DNA from: Winogradskyella sediminis | GTDB taxonomy: Bacteria; Bacteroidota; Bacteroidia; Flavobacteriales; Flavobacteriaceae | DNA length: 64,000 bases | Assembly (NCBI RefSeq): GCF_003387355.1 | Contig: NZ_QUNH01000001.1 | Location: 692,023 to 756,022 of the forward strand | Direction: 5' to 3' | Shown: one piece after another, positions 1 to 8,836 of the stretch | How the letters are laid out: the number at the start of each line of letters is the position of its first letter | Numbering within the stretch: the first letter of the stretch is position 1 | Made by a program: the position numbers and the translations under genes | Notes under the pieces: model-generated | Told to the model about the DNA's origin: nothing | Seen by the model: the letters and a program-made list of their open reading frames with translations, nothing else | The model's database searches: none

Positions 1-1599
1 TGTATAGGTTACAGTAAGATCTATTGGCATGGGCATTAGACCTATGCGCTCTAAGGTAATTTTTTTACCATCAACCGAAGAGATACCGTAATCAATAGTA
101 TTTGTAGTTTGTGCAAAATCAGTAAAATACCAATCGAGTTCAAAATCTGTGATACGTTCTGCAGTTCTAATAATATCGAATGGTTTTGGATGTTTAAACT
201 TAAAATCTTGATAATATTTTTTGATGGTTTTATCTAAATTAGCGTCACCAATAACATAACCTAATTGCGCTAAGAATACTGCACCTTTGCTATACGCAGC
301 TGCTCCATACACCCTGTTTGAAGCGTAACGATCAGAATGCGTTGTTAAGGGTTGTTCTACTCCAGAATTAGCGAGCGCATAATAACCTCTATACGACCCA
401 GAAAGTGGATTAGAATTTTTATTTCCGTTTAGTGAATGCATAGCTAAGTTAGAAATATAACTTGTAAAGCCTTCATCCATCCACTCGTGTTTAGATTCGT
501 TAGAAGCTAACAAAAATTGAAACCAAGTGTGTGCTAACTCGTGTGCTGTAACACCTAATAAGCTACCGTATTTACGTTTACCGGTGATTAAAGTACTCAT
601 GGCATATTCCATACCTCCATCTCCACCTTGGATTACAGAATATTGATCGTAAGGATATTCTCCAATATGCTCATTAAAAAAGTCCATTAATAACGCTGTA
701 TCTGCTGGTAATTTTTTCCAATTATCTAAATACACTTTATCTAATGTACTCTTATAATAGAAGTGAAGGGTTGGTCCATTTGGCATTTGAAACGTATCGT
801 GAATATAATCAGGATCAGCAGCCCAAGTAAAATCATGTACTTTAGGAGCTATAAAATGATACGTTTTTTTATCAGAAGTTTCAGTGGGTTCTCCTTGAAG
901 ATATCCTGTTCCGCCAACTACATAATCTTTGTCTATAGTTAATTTAACATCAAAATCACCCCAAACACCGTGAAACTCTCTTCCGATGTACGGATCTGCA
1001 TGCCAACCTTCATCATCGTATTCTGCTAATTTTGGATACCATTGTGACATGGATAAGGCTACTCCTTCAGCATTATTTCTACCAGAACGACGAATTTGAA
1101 CAGGTACTTGAGCATCAAAATCCATATTAAAAGTGATTTTTTCACCAGGTTGAATAGGCTTGTCTAATTGCACTTCTAAAACGGTACCGACAGTTTTATA
1201 AGAAACAGAAGTTCCATTTTGTAGTAAAGAATTAACCTTTATATAACCAATTTCATTGGGTTGAAGTTTACTTATACGATCTCCCACACGACGGTCTGGA
1301 TCATCGATAGTACGAGAGCGTACATCCATTTCACTTCCTGGTTGAAAAGCATTAAAATACAAATGGTAGTATACGCGATTAAGCACATCTGGTGAGTTAT
1401 TAGTGTATACCAATTTTTGAGTCCCTTTATATTGATAATTATTAACATCCATGTCTATTGCCATGGTATAATCCACGTGTTGTTGCCAATAGCCATTTGT
1501 TGCATTATTTGCTGAGTTAGTGCTTTTAAAAGCTTGTTCAGTAGATCCACAAGAGATTAAAATTAAAATAGAAAGAAGACCAAGAATAGAATGTTTCAT
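1..1599 (-). CDS. M1 family metallopeptidase, lipoprotein (3' end outside window)
   Basis: This is an open frame of 533 codons that runs off the left edge, so the C-terminus is missing. It starts MKHSILGLLSILILISCGS, a lipoprotein signal with the acylated Cys at 17, so the enzyme should be membrane-anchored and face the periplasm or exterior. The zinc site is visible: HELAH at residues 353-357 and the third ligand Glu376 in WMDEGF, giving HExxH-x18-E, the gluzincin (M1 aminopeptidase) signature. The last visible residues, around MPMPIDLTVTY, lie in the post-catalytic region of this family. It probably trims peptides for amino-acid uptake. The substrate cannot be read from the sequence. Confidence 0.9.
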   Translation of the reverse strand, partial: MKHSILGLLSILILISCGSTEQAFKSTNSANNATNGYWQQHVDYTMAIDMDVNNYQYKGTQKLVYTNNSPDVLNRVYYHLYFNAFQPGSEMDVRSRTIDDPDRRVGDRISKLQPNEIGYIKVNSLLQNGTSVSYKTVGTVLEVQLDKPIQPGEKITFNMDFDAQVPVQIRRSGRNNAEGVALSMSQWYPKLAEYDDEGWHADPYIGREFHGVWGDFDVKLTIDKDYVVGGTGYLQGEPTETSDKKTYHFIAPKVHDFTWAADPDYIHDTFQMPNGPTLHFYYKSTLDKVYLDNWKKLPADTALLMDFFNEHIGEYPYDQYSVIQGGDGGMEYAMSTLITGKRKYGSLLGVTAHELAHTWFQFLLASNESKHEWMDEGFTSYISNLAMHSLNGNKNSNPLSGSYRGYYALANSGVEQPLTTHSDRYASNRVYGAAAYSKGAVFLAQLGYVIGDANLDKTIKKYYQDFKFKHPKPFDIIRTAERITDFELDWYFTDFAQTTNTIDYGISSVDGKKITLERIGLMPMPIDLTVTYT

Positions 1600-1698
1600 A
1601 CCAATTGTTTTTTTAATATAAAGACGTTATATGTAATTGGGTTACCTAGATATTCAACTAAATAACCCAATTATTGTAATGAAATCCAAAAAGGATTA

Positions 1699-3297
1699 TT
1701 ATAATTTTGAAGCCATAATTAAGGCGTTGTATGCATTAACAATTTTACCAGTTTTTGATAAATCTAAAAATGGTTTTACGTTAGAAGCATCTCCACCAAC
1801 GACTACTTTTGTTGTTAATGGTAGTCCAGATTCTAAAATAACTTGTTTTACCTGAGCCGCAGTTAATTTAGGGTAATAAGAGCGTACTAAAGCTACTACA
1901 CCAGCAACAGCAGGCGATGCCATAGAAGTTCCACTTATACTCTTATAGTCATTCTCTGGAAACGTTGAATAGATGGCAGATCCTGGTGCAAAAACATCTA
2001 CATTTTGTTTTCCATAATTAGAAAACCCTGAAACAATTTTAGAACCGTATTTAGAGGTTAAAGAACCCACTCTAATATATGAATTTGAAACTTCAACGAA
2101 ATCAACATTATCATCAGGAAAGTTAGGTTCTACATCAATATTTTCACTAGAATTCCCGGCAGCGTGTACAAATACTACATCATTATCCGAAGCGTATTTA
2201 ATGGCATCTCTTACCCAATCAGCATGAGGAGAAAATGATTTACCAAAACTTCCATTGATTACCTTTGCTCCATTATCTACAGCATAACGAATCGCTAAAG
2301 CAACATCTTTATCGTATTCATCACCATTTGGTACAGCTCTTATAGACATAATTTCTACGTTATTTGCTACACCATTTGCACCAAGTCCGTTATTTCGTTC
2401 AGCAGCAATGATTCCTGCAACATGAGTTCCGTGAGACTCTGATTTTTTAACAGGCTTAACGTTTCCATTTCCATAACCGATATCAGATAAATCATTGATA
2501 TCATCATTAGTAGTACGACCTGAGAAATCTGGATTTAAATTATAGTTTAAACGTTCGTTAAAGCTTTCTAATTGTCCACTAATTTCTGCACTAGCTTCTT
2601 CAAAAGTACCACCATTTGCATTGATGTTTTGTGCAATTTGAATGGCTTGGTTTAATGATTCATCTTCTGTTTTTATTGCCTTAACTTCTTCTATAGAATA
2701 GTCTTTTTTACCAAGGTGAGCGGCTAACAATTCATCGGCATTTTTAATAACGTTTAATATTTGCTCATAGCGAGTTTTAGCTCCCATATAAGTATCATAT
2801 TCTTCTTTTTGCAAAGCTATAGCTTCATCATAACGTGGATTAGAAGTGTCTCCACTTGCTACCAAACGTACATATTCTAACTGTTCATCGTAACCGTCTC
2901 CTAAAAAATTCCAACCATGTACATCATCGATATAACCATTTTTATCGTCATCTATTCCGTTGTTTGGAATTTCGTCTTCATTGGTCCAAATTACGTTTCT
3001 TAAATCCTCGTGATCAATATCAATACCAGAGTCGATAACAGCAACAATAACTTTTTTACCTTTTTTATTCTTTATAATTTCATCATAAGCTTTATCAACA
3101 CTCATACCAGGAATCGTATCTTTTACAAGATCTAAATGTCCCCAATGTTTTGCTTCGGCTTCCGTTAATTCTGTAACTTTTAAAGGAGCTGAATCTATAT
3201 TTTCAATTGGAGTAGAAAGAATTTTTCCTGTGCTACATCCTAAGAATAGGGTTCCTGCAAACCCTAAATAAGCTATTACTCTGTAATTAAATTTCAT
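1699..3297 (-). CDS. Subtilisin-like S8 serine peptidase, lipoprotein
   Basis: The protein has 532 aa. The N-terminus ends in a lipobox (LFLGC, Cys21), so it is a surface or periplasmic lipoprotein. The catalytic triad is readable: Asp89 in AVIDSGID, His289 in SHGTHVAG and Ser458 in SGTSMASPAVAG, with the oxyanion Asn382. The DDDKNGYIDD stretch after the Asp resembles a calcium-binding loop. About 190 residues separate Asp and His, far more than in subtilisin, and much of that insertion is charged and helical (residues 140-260). It is a general protein-degrading enzyme. The start is supported by the lipoprotein signal. It lies 99 bp downstream of the M1 peptidase start on the same strand and may be co-expressed. 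Confidence 0.93.
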   Translation of the reverse strand: MKFNYRVIAYLGFAGTLFLGCSTGKILSTPIENIDSAPLKVTELTEAEAKHWGHLDLVKDTIPGMSVDKAYDEIIKNKKGKKVIVAVIDSGIDIDHEDLRNVIWTNEDEIPNNGIDDDKNGYIDDVHGWNFLGDGYDEQLEYVRLVASGDTSNPRYDEAIALQKEEYDTYMGAKTRYEQILNVIKNADELLAAHLGKKDYSIEEVKAIKTEDESLNQAIQIAQNINANGGTFEEASAEISGQLESFNERLNYNLNPDFSGRTTNDDINDLSDIGYGNGNVKPVKKSESHGTHVAGIIAAERNNGLGANGVANNVEIMSIRAVPNGDEYDKDVALAIRYAVDNGAKVINGSFGKSFSPHADWVRDAIKYASDNDVVFVHAAGNSSENIDVEPNFPDDNVDFVEVSNSYIRVGSLTSKYGSKIVSGFSNYGKQNVDVFAPGSAIYSTFPENDYKSISGTSMASPAVAGVVALVRSYYPKLTAAQVKQVILESGLPLTTKVVVGGDASNVKPFLDLSKTGKIVNAYNALIMASKL

Positions 3298-3411
3298 GTT
3301 TTTATTTATTGTTTTTAATGGTTACATGTTCCATTCATATCTGTTTGCTTTTGGCTATCAAAAGTAAGATATGTTTGTTTCATGTCTTAATTTATAGTTG
3401 TTATTAAAATT

Positions 3412-4272
3412 TTAGTTAAAAAGGTCGTTTGTAGTAAAGGTTTCATTAAGTCTTACTCCTTTCTCCGTGTGTTTTACGGTTATAATTTCGTTATGTGCAT
3501 CGTGTTCTAGAAATAAATAGAAATTGTTATCTGCAGCTTTATTTAAAAACAACTCTTTTTCGTCAAGCGTTAATAATGGTCTGGTATCATAACCCATTAC
3601 AAAAGGAAGTGGTAAATGCCCTACTGTGGGTAATAAATCTGCCATAAAACAAATGGTTTTTCCTTTGTAATGAATCATCGGAATCATTTGTTTATCTGTA
3701 TGTCCATTGGCAAAGAAAATATCAAAACCAAGTTCCGAATTTTTTAAAATACGATCATCAGGCACTGAAGTAAATTTTAACTGTCCACTGTCTTCCATTG
3801 GCAAAATATTTTCCTTCAAAAATGAAGCTACTTCACGCCTATTTGGTTCTGTTGCCCATTTCCAGTGGTCTGCATTACTCCAAAAGTGTGCATTTTTAAA
3901 CGCAGGTTCGTAACCTGTTCGGTCTTTGTTCCATTGAATGCTGCCACCACAATGATCAAAATGCAGATGTGTCATAAAAACATCGGTAATATCATCTCTG
4001 TGAAATCCGTGAGATGCTAAAGATTTATCTATACTATCGTCTCCATAGAGAAAATAGTAACCGTAGAATTTTTCACTTTGTTTGTTACCCATTCCGGTAT
4101 CTACCAGGATAAGACGATTTCCATCTTCAATTAACAAACAACGTGCTGCAATATCTATCATGTTATTGTTATCAGAAGGATTGGTGCGTTGCCATATAGA
4201 TTTTGGTACAACACCAAACATTGCGCCTCCATCGAGTTTAAAGTTGCCAGATTGGATTGGATATAACTGCAT
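3412..4272 (-). CDS. MBL-fold metallo-hydrolase
   Basis: The protein has 286 aa with no signal peptide, so it is cytoplasmic. The metallo-beta-lactamase metal motif is THLHFDHCGG (His102, His104, Asp106, His107), and later His/Asp ligands appear in FANGHTDKQ, FMADLLP and LEHDAH. Its architecture matches the lactonase/glyoxalase II-like part of the superfamily (N-acyl homoserine lactonase-like proteins). The real substrate is unknown. It is a stand-alone gene, divergent from the DUF202 gene on its right. Confidence 0.88.
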   Translation of the reverse strand: MQLYPIQSGNFKLDGGAMFGVVPKSIWQRTNPSDNNNMIDIAARCLLIEDGNRLILVDTGMGNKQSEKFYGYYFLYGDDSIDKSLASHGFHRDDITDVFMTHLHFDHCGGSIQWNKDRTGYEPAFKNAHFWSNADHWKWATEPNRREVASFLKENILPMEDSGQLKFTSVPDDRILKNSELGFDIFFANGHTDKQMIPMIHYKGKTICFMADLLPTVGHLPLPFVMGYDTRPLLTLDEKELFLNKAADNNFYLFLEHDAHNEIITVKHTEKGVRLNETFTTNDLFN

Positions 4273-4430
4273 TTTAGATTTTAATTTGTAAGTCTTGCAA
4301 ATTACTAAAAGCTTTAAGACTAATTGTTGTTAGTCTTCATAAATTAGAGGATATTTAACAATTAAGCTTTGTATATTCTCTATTCTATTCTAAAAAATAT
4401 TTACTTTTAGAAAGGTAAAATAAATTAGTA

Positions 4431-4793
4431 ATGAAACGAATATCGAAGTCACCGTTAAAAATGAAGAAAATTAAACTCTTGCGTTTTGGTCGCGATTTTA
4501 AACCAGATCAGCAAGTTATTTTACGAGATTATTTAGCAATAGAGCGTACCAGATTGGCCAACGAGCGCACACTTTTATCTTATATTCGTTCGTCATTATA
4601 TTTGCTACTAGGAGCCATTGCCTTATACCAATTAAAAGAGTTTGCTAATTTTAAGTACTTGGCACTGACAGCCATAGTATTTAGTGTGGTCTTTTTTGTT
4701 ATAGGTATTTATAGATTTACTTTACTGAAAAAAAGTTTAAAACGTGTGTATTATAAATCTGAAGAAAAAGACGCAAACGACCAAGAGGGTTAA
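4431..4793 (+). CDS. DUF202 (YidH-like) small inner-membrane protein
   Basis: The protein has 120 aa. The core RDYLAIERTRLANERTLLSYIR is the signature of DUF202/YidH proteins: an amphipathic helix with the NERT motif, followed by two hydrophobic segments (about residues 55-75 and 80-100). The C-terminus is charged. The molecular function of the family is not established. An in-frame Met at residue 11 is an alternative start. It lies 132 bp upstream of the antiporter gene on the same strand. Confidence 0.82.
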   Translation: MKRISKSPLKMKKIKLLRFGRDFKPDQQVILRDYLAIERTRLANERTLLSYIRSSLYLLLGAIALYQLKEFANFKYLALTAIVFSVVFFVIGIYRFTLLKKSLKRVYYKSEEKDANDQEG

Positions 4794-4925
4794 TGTATTT
4801 TAATAAACACAAGGTAGCTAAGGTTTTAAAAAACGTCTTAAACCGTAATAAGATACATAAGAGTTGTGAAATTAAAGCCTTTTATAAAAAGAGAATTTAG
4901 TATTTTCACGCAAAAAGTATTTTAG

Positions 4926-6773
4926 ATGTTAGAACTCGCAGGAATTATAATCCTTGGTATATTGGCACAGTGGGTGGCTTGGAAATTTAAAATTCCGGCT
5001 ATTTTACCCTTGATATTAATAGGATTATTAGTTGGTCCTATTGCAGCAGAATTTTTAAGTGAAGATAAAACCAAATGGATAGAACCGATTTGGAATGGTA
5101 CAAAAGGGTTATTTCCAGGTGATAGCTTATATTATTTTGTTTCCTTAGCTATAAGTATAATTTTATTTGAAGGTGGTCTCACCTTAAAGCGTGCTGAAAT
5201 AAAAAATGTAGGCCCTGTAATTACCAAACTTATAACTGTAGGTTCTGCTATTACATTCTTTGGTGCTGGTATTGTTGCACATTACACATTTAATTTAAGT
5301 TGGGATTTATCGTTTCTTTTTGCGGGTCTTATCATTGTAACAGGACCAACAGTAATTACACCTATTTTACGAAACATTCCTCTTAAAAAAGATGTGTCAA
5401 CGGTTTTAAAATGGGAAGGTATTCTCATAGATCCGATCGGAGCCTTAGTGGCCGTTTTGGTTTTTGAATTTATAAGTGTTGGTGGAGATAGTGGTTTTAC
5501 TAAAACAGCCTTAATGGAATTTGGTAAAATTGTATTGTTTGGTACCACCTTTGGCTTCACGTTTGCACATGCCTTAGCTTTTGCTATAAATAAAAAATTA
5601 ATTCCGCATTACTTATTAAATGTAGTCTCATTGTCAACAGTGTTACTAGTGTTTGTAGAATCTGAATTATTTGCGCACGAGTCTGGTTTATTAGCAGTTG
5701 TTGTTATGGGAATGGTTTTAGGAAATAGTAAACTAGATAACCTAAAGGAGTTGTTATATTTTAAAGAGTCGCTTAGCGTCTTGTTAATTTCTATTTTATT
5801 TATCCTTTTAGCGGCAAATATTGATATTGAAGATTTAATGTTACTCTACACTTGGAATACAGCTATTCTTTTTGCAATTGTTGTTTTTGTAGTAAGACCT
5901 ATTGCCGTTTTTGCAAGTACTCAGGGTTCTAAATTAAACCTAAATGAAAAACTATTTATAAGTTGGGTAGGACCTCGTGGTATTGTTGCAGCAGGTATTG
6001 CGTCGCTTTTTGGTAGTAAGCTAATGCGACAAGGAGTAGAAGGTGCTGAATACATTACACCTTTAGTGTTTATGATTGTTTTAGGAACCGTTTTATTAAA
6101 CGCCACCACAGCCCGTTTATTTGCAAGATTAGTAGGAGTATTTTTGAAAAAATCTAATGGAATATTAATTGTAGGAGCGTCTAAGCTCTCTCGTTTATTA
6201 GGACATTATTTAGTGAGTAACGGTAGGCACGTTGTGCTTATTGATAGTAATCAAAATAACATTGATAAGGCTGAAGAATTAGGACTTGAAGCCTTAAGTA
6301 GTAATATTTATGCCGATACGCTTTCCGATAACATTGAGTTAAATGATATCGGTTATATCATGGCTATGACTGGAAATTCGGATATTAACGCTTATGCCAT
6401 TGAAAAATTCAGTAAAGAATTTGGTGAAAATGGGTCGTACCGACTAGTGACTTCAGATGAAATGAATCACCCTGAAAAAAGCCCAAAAGAAGGTTTATTT
6501 TCTCCAACTGATGATTATATCAATTTAATGGAGGTTACTCGTAAATATCCAGCAATCCAAGAAATTGAAATAGATAATAAAGAGCATTATGCTAGTCTTA
6601 TGGAAATGGCGCGCAAGGATAAATATATGATACCATTATTTTTAAAAGATGATGAAGGAGAACTTCATATTATATCAGTACACAACAGAAAAGAGGATAA
6701 GATAGGCCAAGATTTTAAACTGGTGTACTTGGGAAAACCTTTTGATGTTGAAAAAGTAGCAAAAGAAGAGTAA
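4926..6773 (+). CDS. CPA1 sodium:proton antiporter with C-terminal RCK/TrkA-N domain
   Basis: The protein has 615 aa. Residues 1 to about 405 form a dozen hydrophobic segments of a Na+/H+ exchanger, with the helix-break and ion-site region ILFEGGLTLKRAEI and the WVGPRGIVAAGIAS motif typical of CPA1. Residues from about 410 carry a Rossmann/TrkA-N nucleotide-binding module starting GILIVGASKLSRLLG, which usually gates transport in response to NAD(H) or another nucleotide. The expected role is pH and sodium homeostasis in the inner membrane. A strong hairpin terminator follows 23 bp after the stop. Confidence 0.92.
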   Translation: MLELAGIIILGILAQWVAWKFKIPAILPLILIGLLVGPIAAEFLSEDKTKWIEPIWNGTKGLFPGDSLYYFVSLAISIILFEGGLTLKRAEIKNVGPVITKLITVGSAITFFGAGIVAHYTFNLSWDLSFLFAGLIIVTGPTVITPILRNIPLKKDVSTVLKWEGILIDPIGALVAVLVFEFISVGGDSGFTKTALMEFGKIVLFGTTFGFTFAHALAFAINKKLIPHYLLNVVSLSTVLLVFVESELFAHESGLLAVVVMGMVLGNSKLDNLKELLYFKESLSVLLISILFILLAANIDIEDLMLLYTWNTAILFAIVVFVVRPIAVFASTQGSKLNLNEKLFISWVGPRGIVAAGIASLFGSKLMRQGVEGAEYITPLVFMIVLGTVLLNATTARLFARLVGVFLKKSNGILIVGASKLSRLLGHYLVSNGRHVVLIDSNQNNIDKAEELGLEALSSNIYADTLSDNIELNDIGYIMAMTGNSDINAYAIEKFSKEFGENGSYRLVTSDEMNHPEKSPKEGLFSPTDDYINLMEVTRKYPAIQEIEIDNKEHYASLMEMARKDKYMIPLFLKDDEGELHIISVHNRKEDKIGQDFKLVYLGKPFDVEKVAKEE

Positions 6774-6795
6774 AATAATCTGTACCTTTTAAACT

Positions 6796-6829
6796 AAAAA
6801 AGATTCCTGCTTATGTAGGAATCTTTTTT
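6796..6829. terminator. Rho-independent terminator, likely bidirectional
   Basis: The stem AGATTCCT (6801-6808) pairs with AGGAATCT (6817-6824), extended by an inner G-T and C-G pair and flanked by A5 and T5-6 tracts that also pair. It sits between two convergent genes, the antiporter and lepA, and has A and T tracts on both sides, so it can end transcription from either direction. Confidence 0.85.
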
Positions 6830-6866
6830 AATTTATAATAATATTAGTATGTAATTGTAAACACTG

Positions 6867-8663
6867 TTAATCGTTCAGTTTTAATACTGCCATAAATGCT
6901 TGTTGCGGTATTTCAACATTACCCACTTGGCGCATACGTTTTTTACCTTTTTTCTGCTTTTCAAGTAACTTACGTTTTCGAGAAATATCTCCACCATAAC
7001 ATTTGGCAGTAACATCTTTACGCAGTGCTTTTACCGTTTCTCTAGAAATAATTTTTGCTCCAATAGCAGCCTGGATCGGAATATCAAATTGTTGTCTCGG
7101 TATAAGTTCTTTTAACTTCTCACACATCTTTTTACCTATGTTATGTGCGTTATCTGCGTGTATTAATGCCGAAAGGGCATCCACAGGCTGAGAATTTAAC
7201 AAAACGTCTAAACGTACAAGTTTAGAGACTTTCATTCCTATTGGATGGTAATCAAAAGAAGCATAACCTTTAGAAACAGTTTTTAAACGATCGTAAAAAT
7301 CAAAAACAATTTCCGCTAAAGGCATTTCAAAAATCAACTCTACACGTTCTGTAGTTAAGTACGTTTGGTTAACAATCATACCACGTTTTTCTATACAAAG
7401 ACTCATGACGTTACCAACAAAATCTGATTTTGTGATAATGGTCGCTTTTATAAAAGGCTCTTCAACTCTATTTACCGTTGTTGGCTCTGGTAAATCACTA
7501 GGATTGTTAACAATAAAAGCTTCATCAGGATTTTTATTGGTGTAGGCGTGGTAAGATACGTTGGGTACGGTTGTAATAACCGTCATATCAAATTCGCGCT
7601 CTAAACGTTCTTGGATAATTTCCATATGTAACATCCCTAAAAATCCACAACGGAAACCAAATCCTAAAGCTGCAGAACTTTCGGGCTGAAAGACTAATGA
7701 GGCATCATTAAGTTGTAATTTTTCCATGGAGTTTCGCAACTCTTCATAATCTTCGGTGTCTACAGGATAAATACCAGCAAAAACCATTGGTTTTACATCT
7801 TCAAATCCTTCAATGACGTTGGTTGTAGGATTAGCGAAATCGGTAATAGTATCACCTACTTTAACTTCTTTAGCCGTTTTTATTCCTGTAATTAAATAGC
7901 CTACATCACCAGCTTTTACACTTTGTTTTGGTACCTGATTAAGTTTTAATGTTCCAACTTCATCTGCAAAATACTCTTTATCGGTAGCAACGAATTTAAT
8001 TTTTTGTCCTTTCTTAATTTCACCATTAAACACTCTAAAATAGGTTTCAATACCTCTAAAAGTATTGTAAACGGAATCAAAAATTAAAGCTTGTAATGGC
8101 TCATCTACATTTCCTTTTGGTGCAGGAATACGTTCTATTATGGCTTTTAAAATATTTTCGACACCAAAACCTGTTTTACCACTGGCATGGATAACTTCTT
8201 CTGGGTCACAGCCTAAGAGGTCAACAATATCGTCAGTAACTTCTTCTGGATTTGCACTTGGTAAATCTACTTTGTTTAAAACCGGAATTATTTCTAAATC
8301 ATTTTCTAAAGCTAAGTACAGATTAGATATGGTTTGTGCTTGTATACTTTGAGCAGCATCCACAATTAATAAAGCACCTTCACATGCTGCAATAGATCTA
8401 GAAACCTCATAGGAAAAATCGACATGTCCAGGAGTGTCAATAAGGTTAAGTACAAATTTTTCGCCGTTAAGTTCATAATCCATTTGTATGGCGTGCGATT
8501 TAATGGTAATGCCACGTTCGCGTTCTAAGTCCATACTATCCAAAAGTTGTGCTTGTTGTTCGCGAGCGGTTACAGAACCTGTAAAATCTAATAAACGATC
8601 AGCTAAAGTACTTTTTCCGTGATCTATATGTGCAATAATGCAAAAGTTACGTATGTTTTTCAT
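6867..8663 (-). CDS. lepA: Elongation factor 4 (LepA), ribosomal back-translocase GTPase
   Basis: The protein has 598 aa, the usual LepA length. The G1 motif AHIDHGKST (residues 10-18), G3 DTPGHVDF and G4 NKVDLP are intact, and the EF4-specific C-terminal domain is present through [20 protein letters not shown]. LepA is a ribosome-binding GTPase that affects translation initiation and elongation under stress. The gene is single, and the preceding 173-bp gap separates it from the divergent receptor gene. Confidence 0.98.
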   Translation of the reverse strand: MKNIRNFCIIAHIDHGKSTLADRLLDFTGSVTAREQQAQLLDSMDLERERGITIKSHAIQMDYELNGEKFVLNLIDTPGHVDFSYEVSRSIAACEGALLIVDAAQSIQAQTISNLYLALENDLEIIPVLNKVDLPSANPEEVTDDIVDLLGCDPEEVIHASGKTGFGVENILKAIIERIPAPKGNVDEPLQALIFDSVYNTFRGIETYFRVFNGEIKKGQKIKFVATDKEYFADEVGTLKLNQVPKQSVKAGDVGYLITGIKTAKEVKVGDTITDFANPTTNVIEGFEDVKPMVFAGIYPVDTEDYEELRNSMEKLQLNDASLVFQPESSAALGFGFRCGFLGMLHMEIIQERLEREFDMTVITTVPNVSYHAYTNKNPDEAFIVNNPSDLPEPTTVNRVEEPFIKATIITKSDFVGNVMSLCIEKRGMIVNQTYLTTERVELIFEMPLAEIVFDFYDRLKTVSKGYASFDYHPIGMKVSKLVRLDVLLNSQPVDALSALIHADNAHNIGKKMCEKLKELIPRQQFDIPIQAAIGAKIISRETVKALRKDVTAKCYGGDISRKRKLLEKQKKGKKRMRQVGNVEIPQQAFMAVLKLND

Positions 8664-8836
8664 GTTTATTTTCTAAGGAAACAACTAATTGGCAAATATA
8701 ATCGATTTCTTGTGCTTTGCGACATCAAAAAGCATAATAAAAAGAGCTGAGTAATAGAAGTAATTATGGTTTTATTACGGAAAAACCTCAATAAAAAGTT
8801 AAAAACTATTTATATATTGCAATATAAACCTATTTC

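Noticed and set aside
1637..1855. Plus-strand 72-codon frame
   Set aside because: It is antisense to the 3' end of the S8 peptidase gene.
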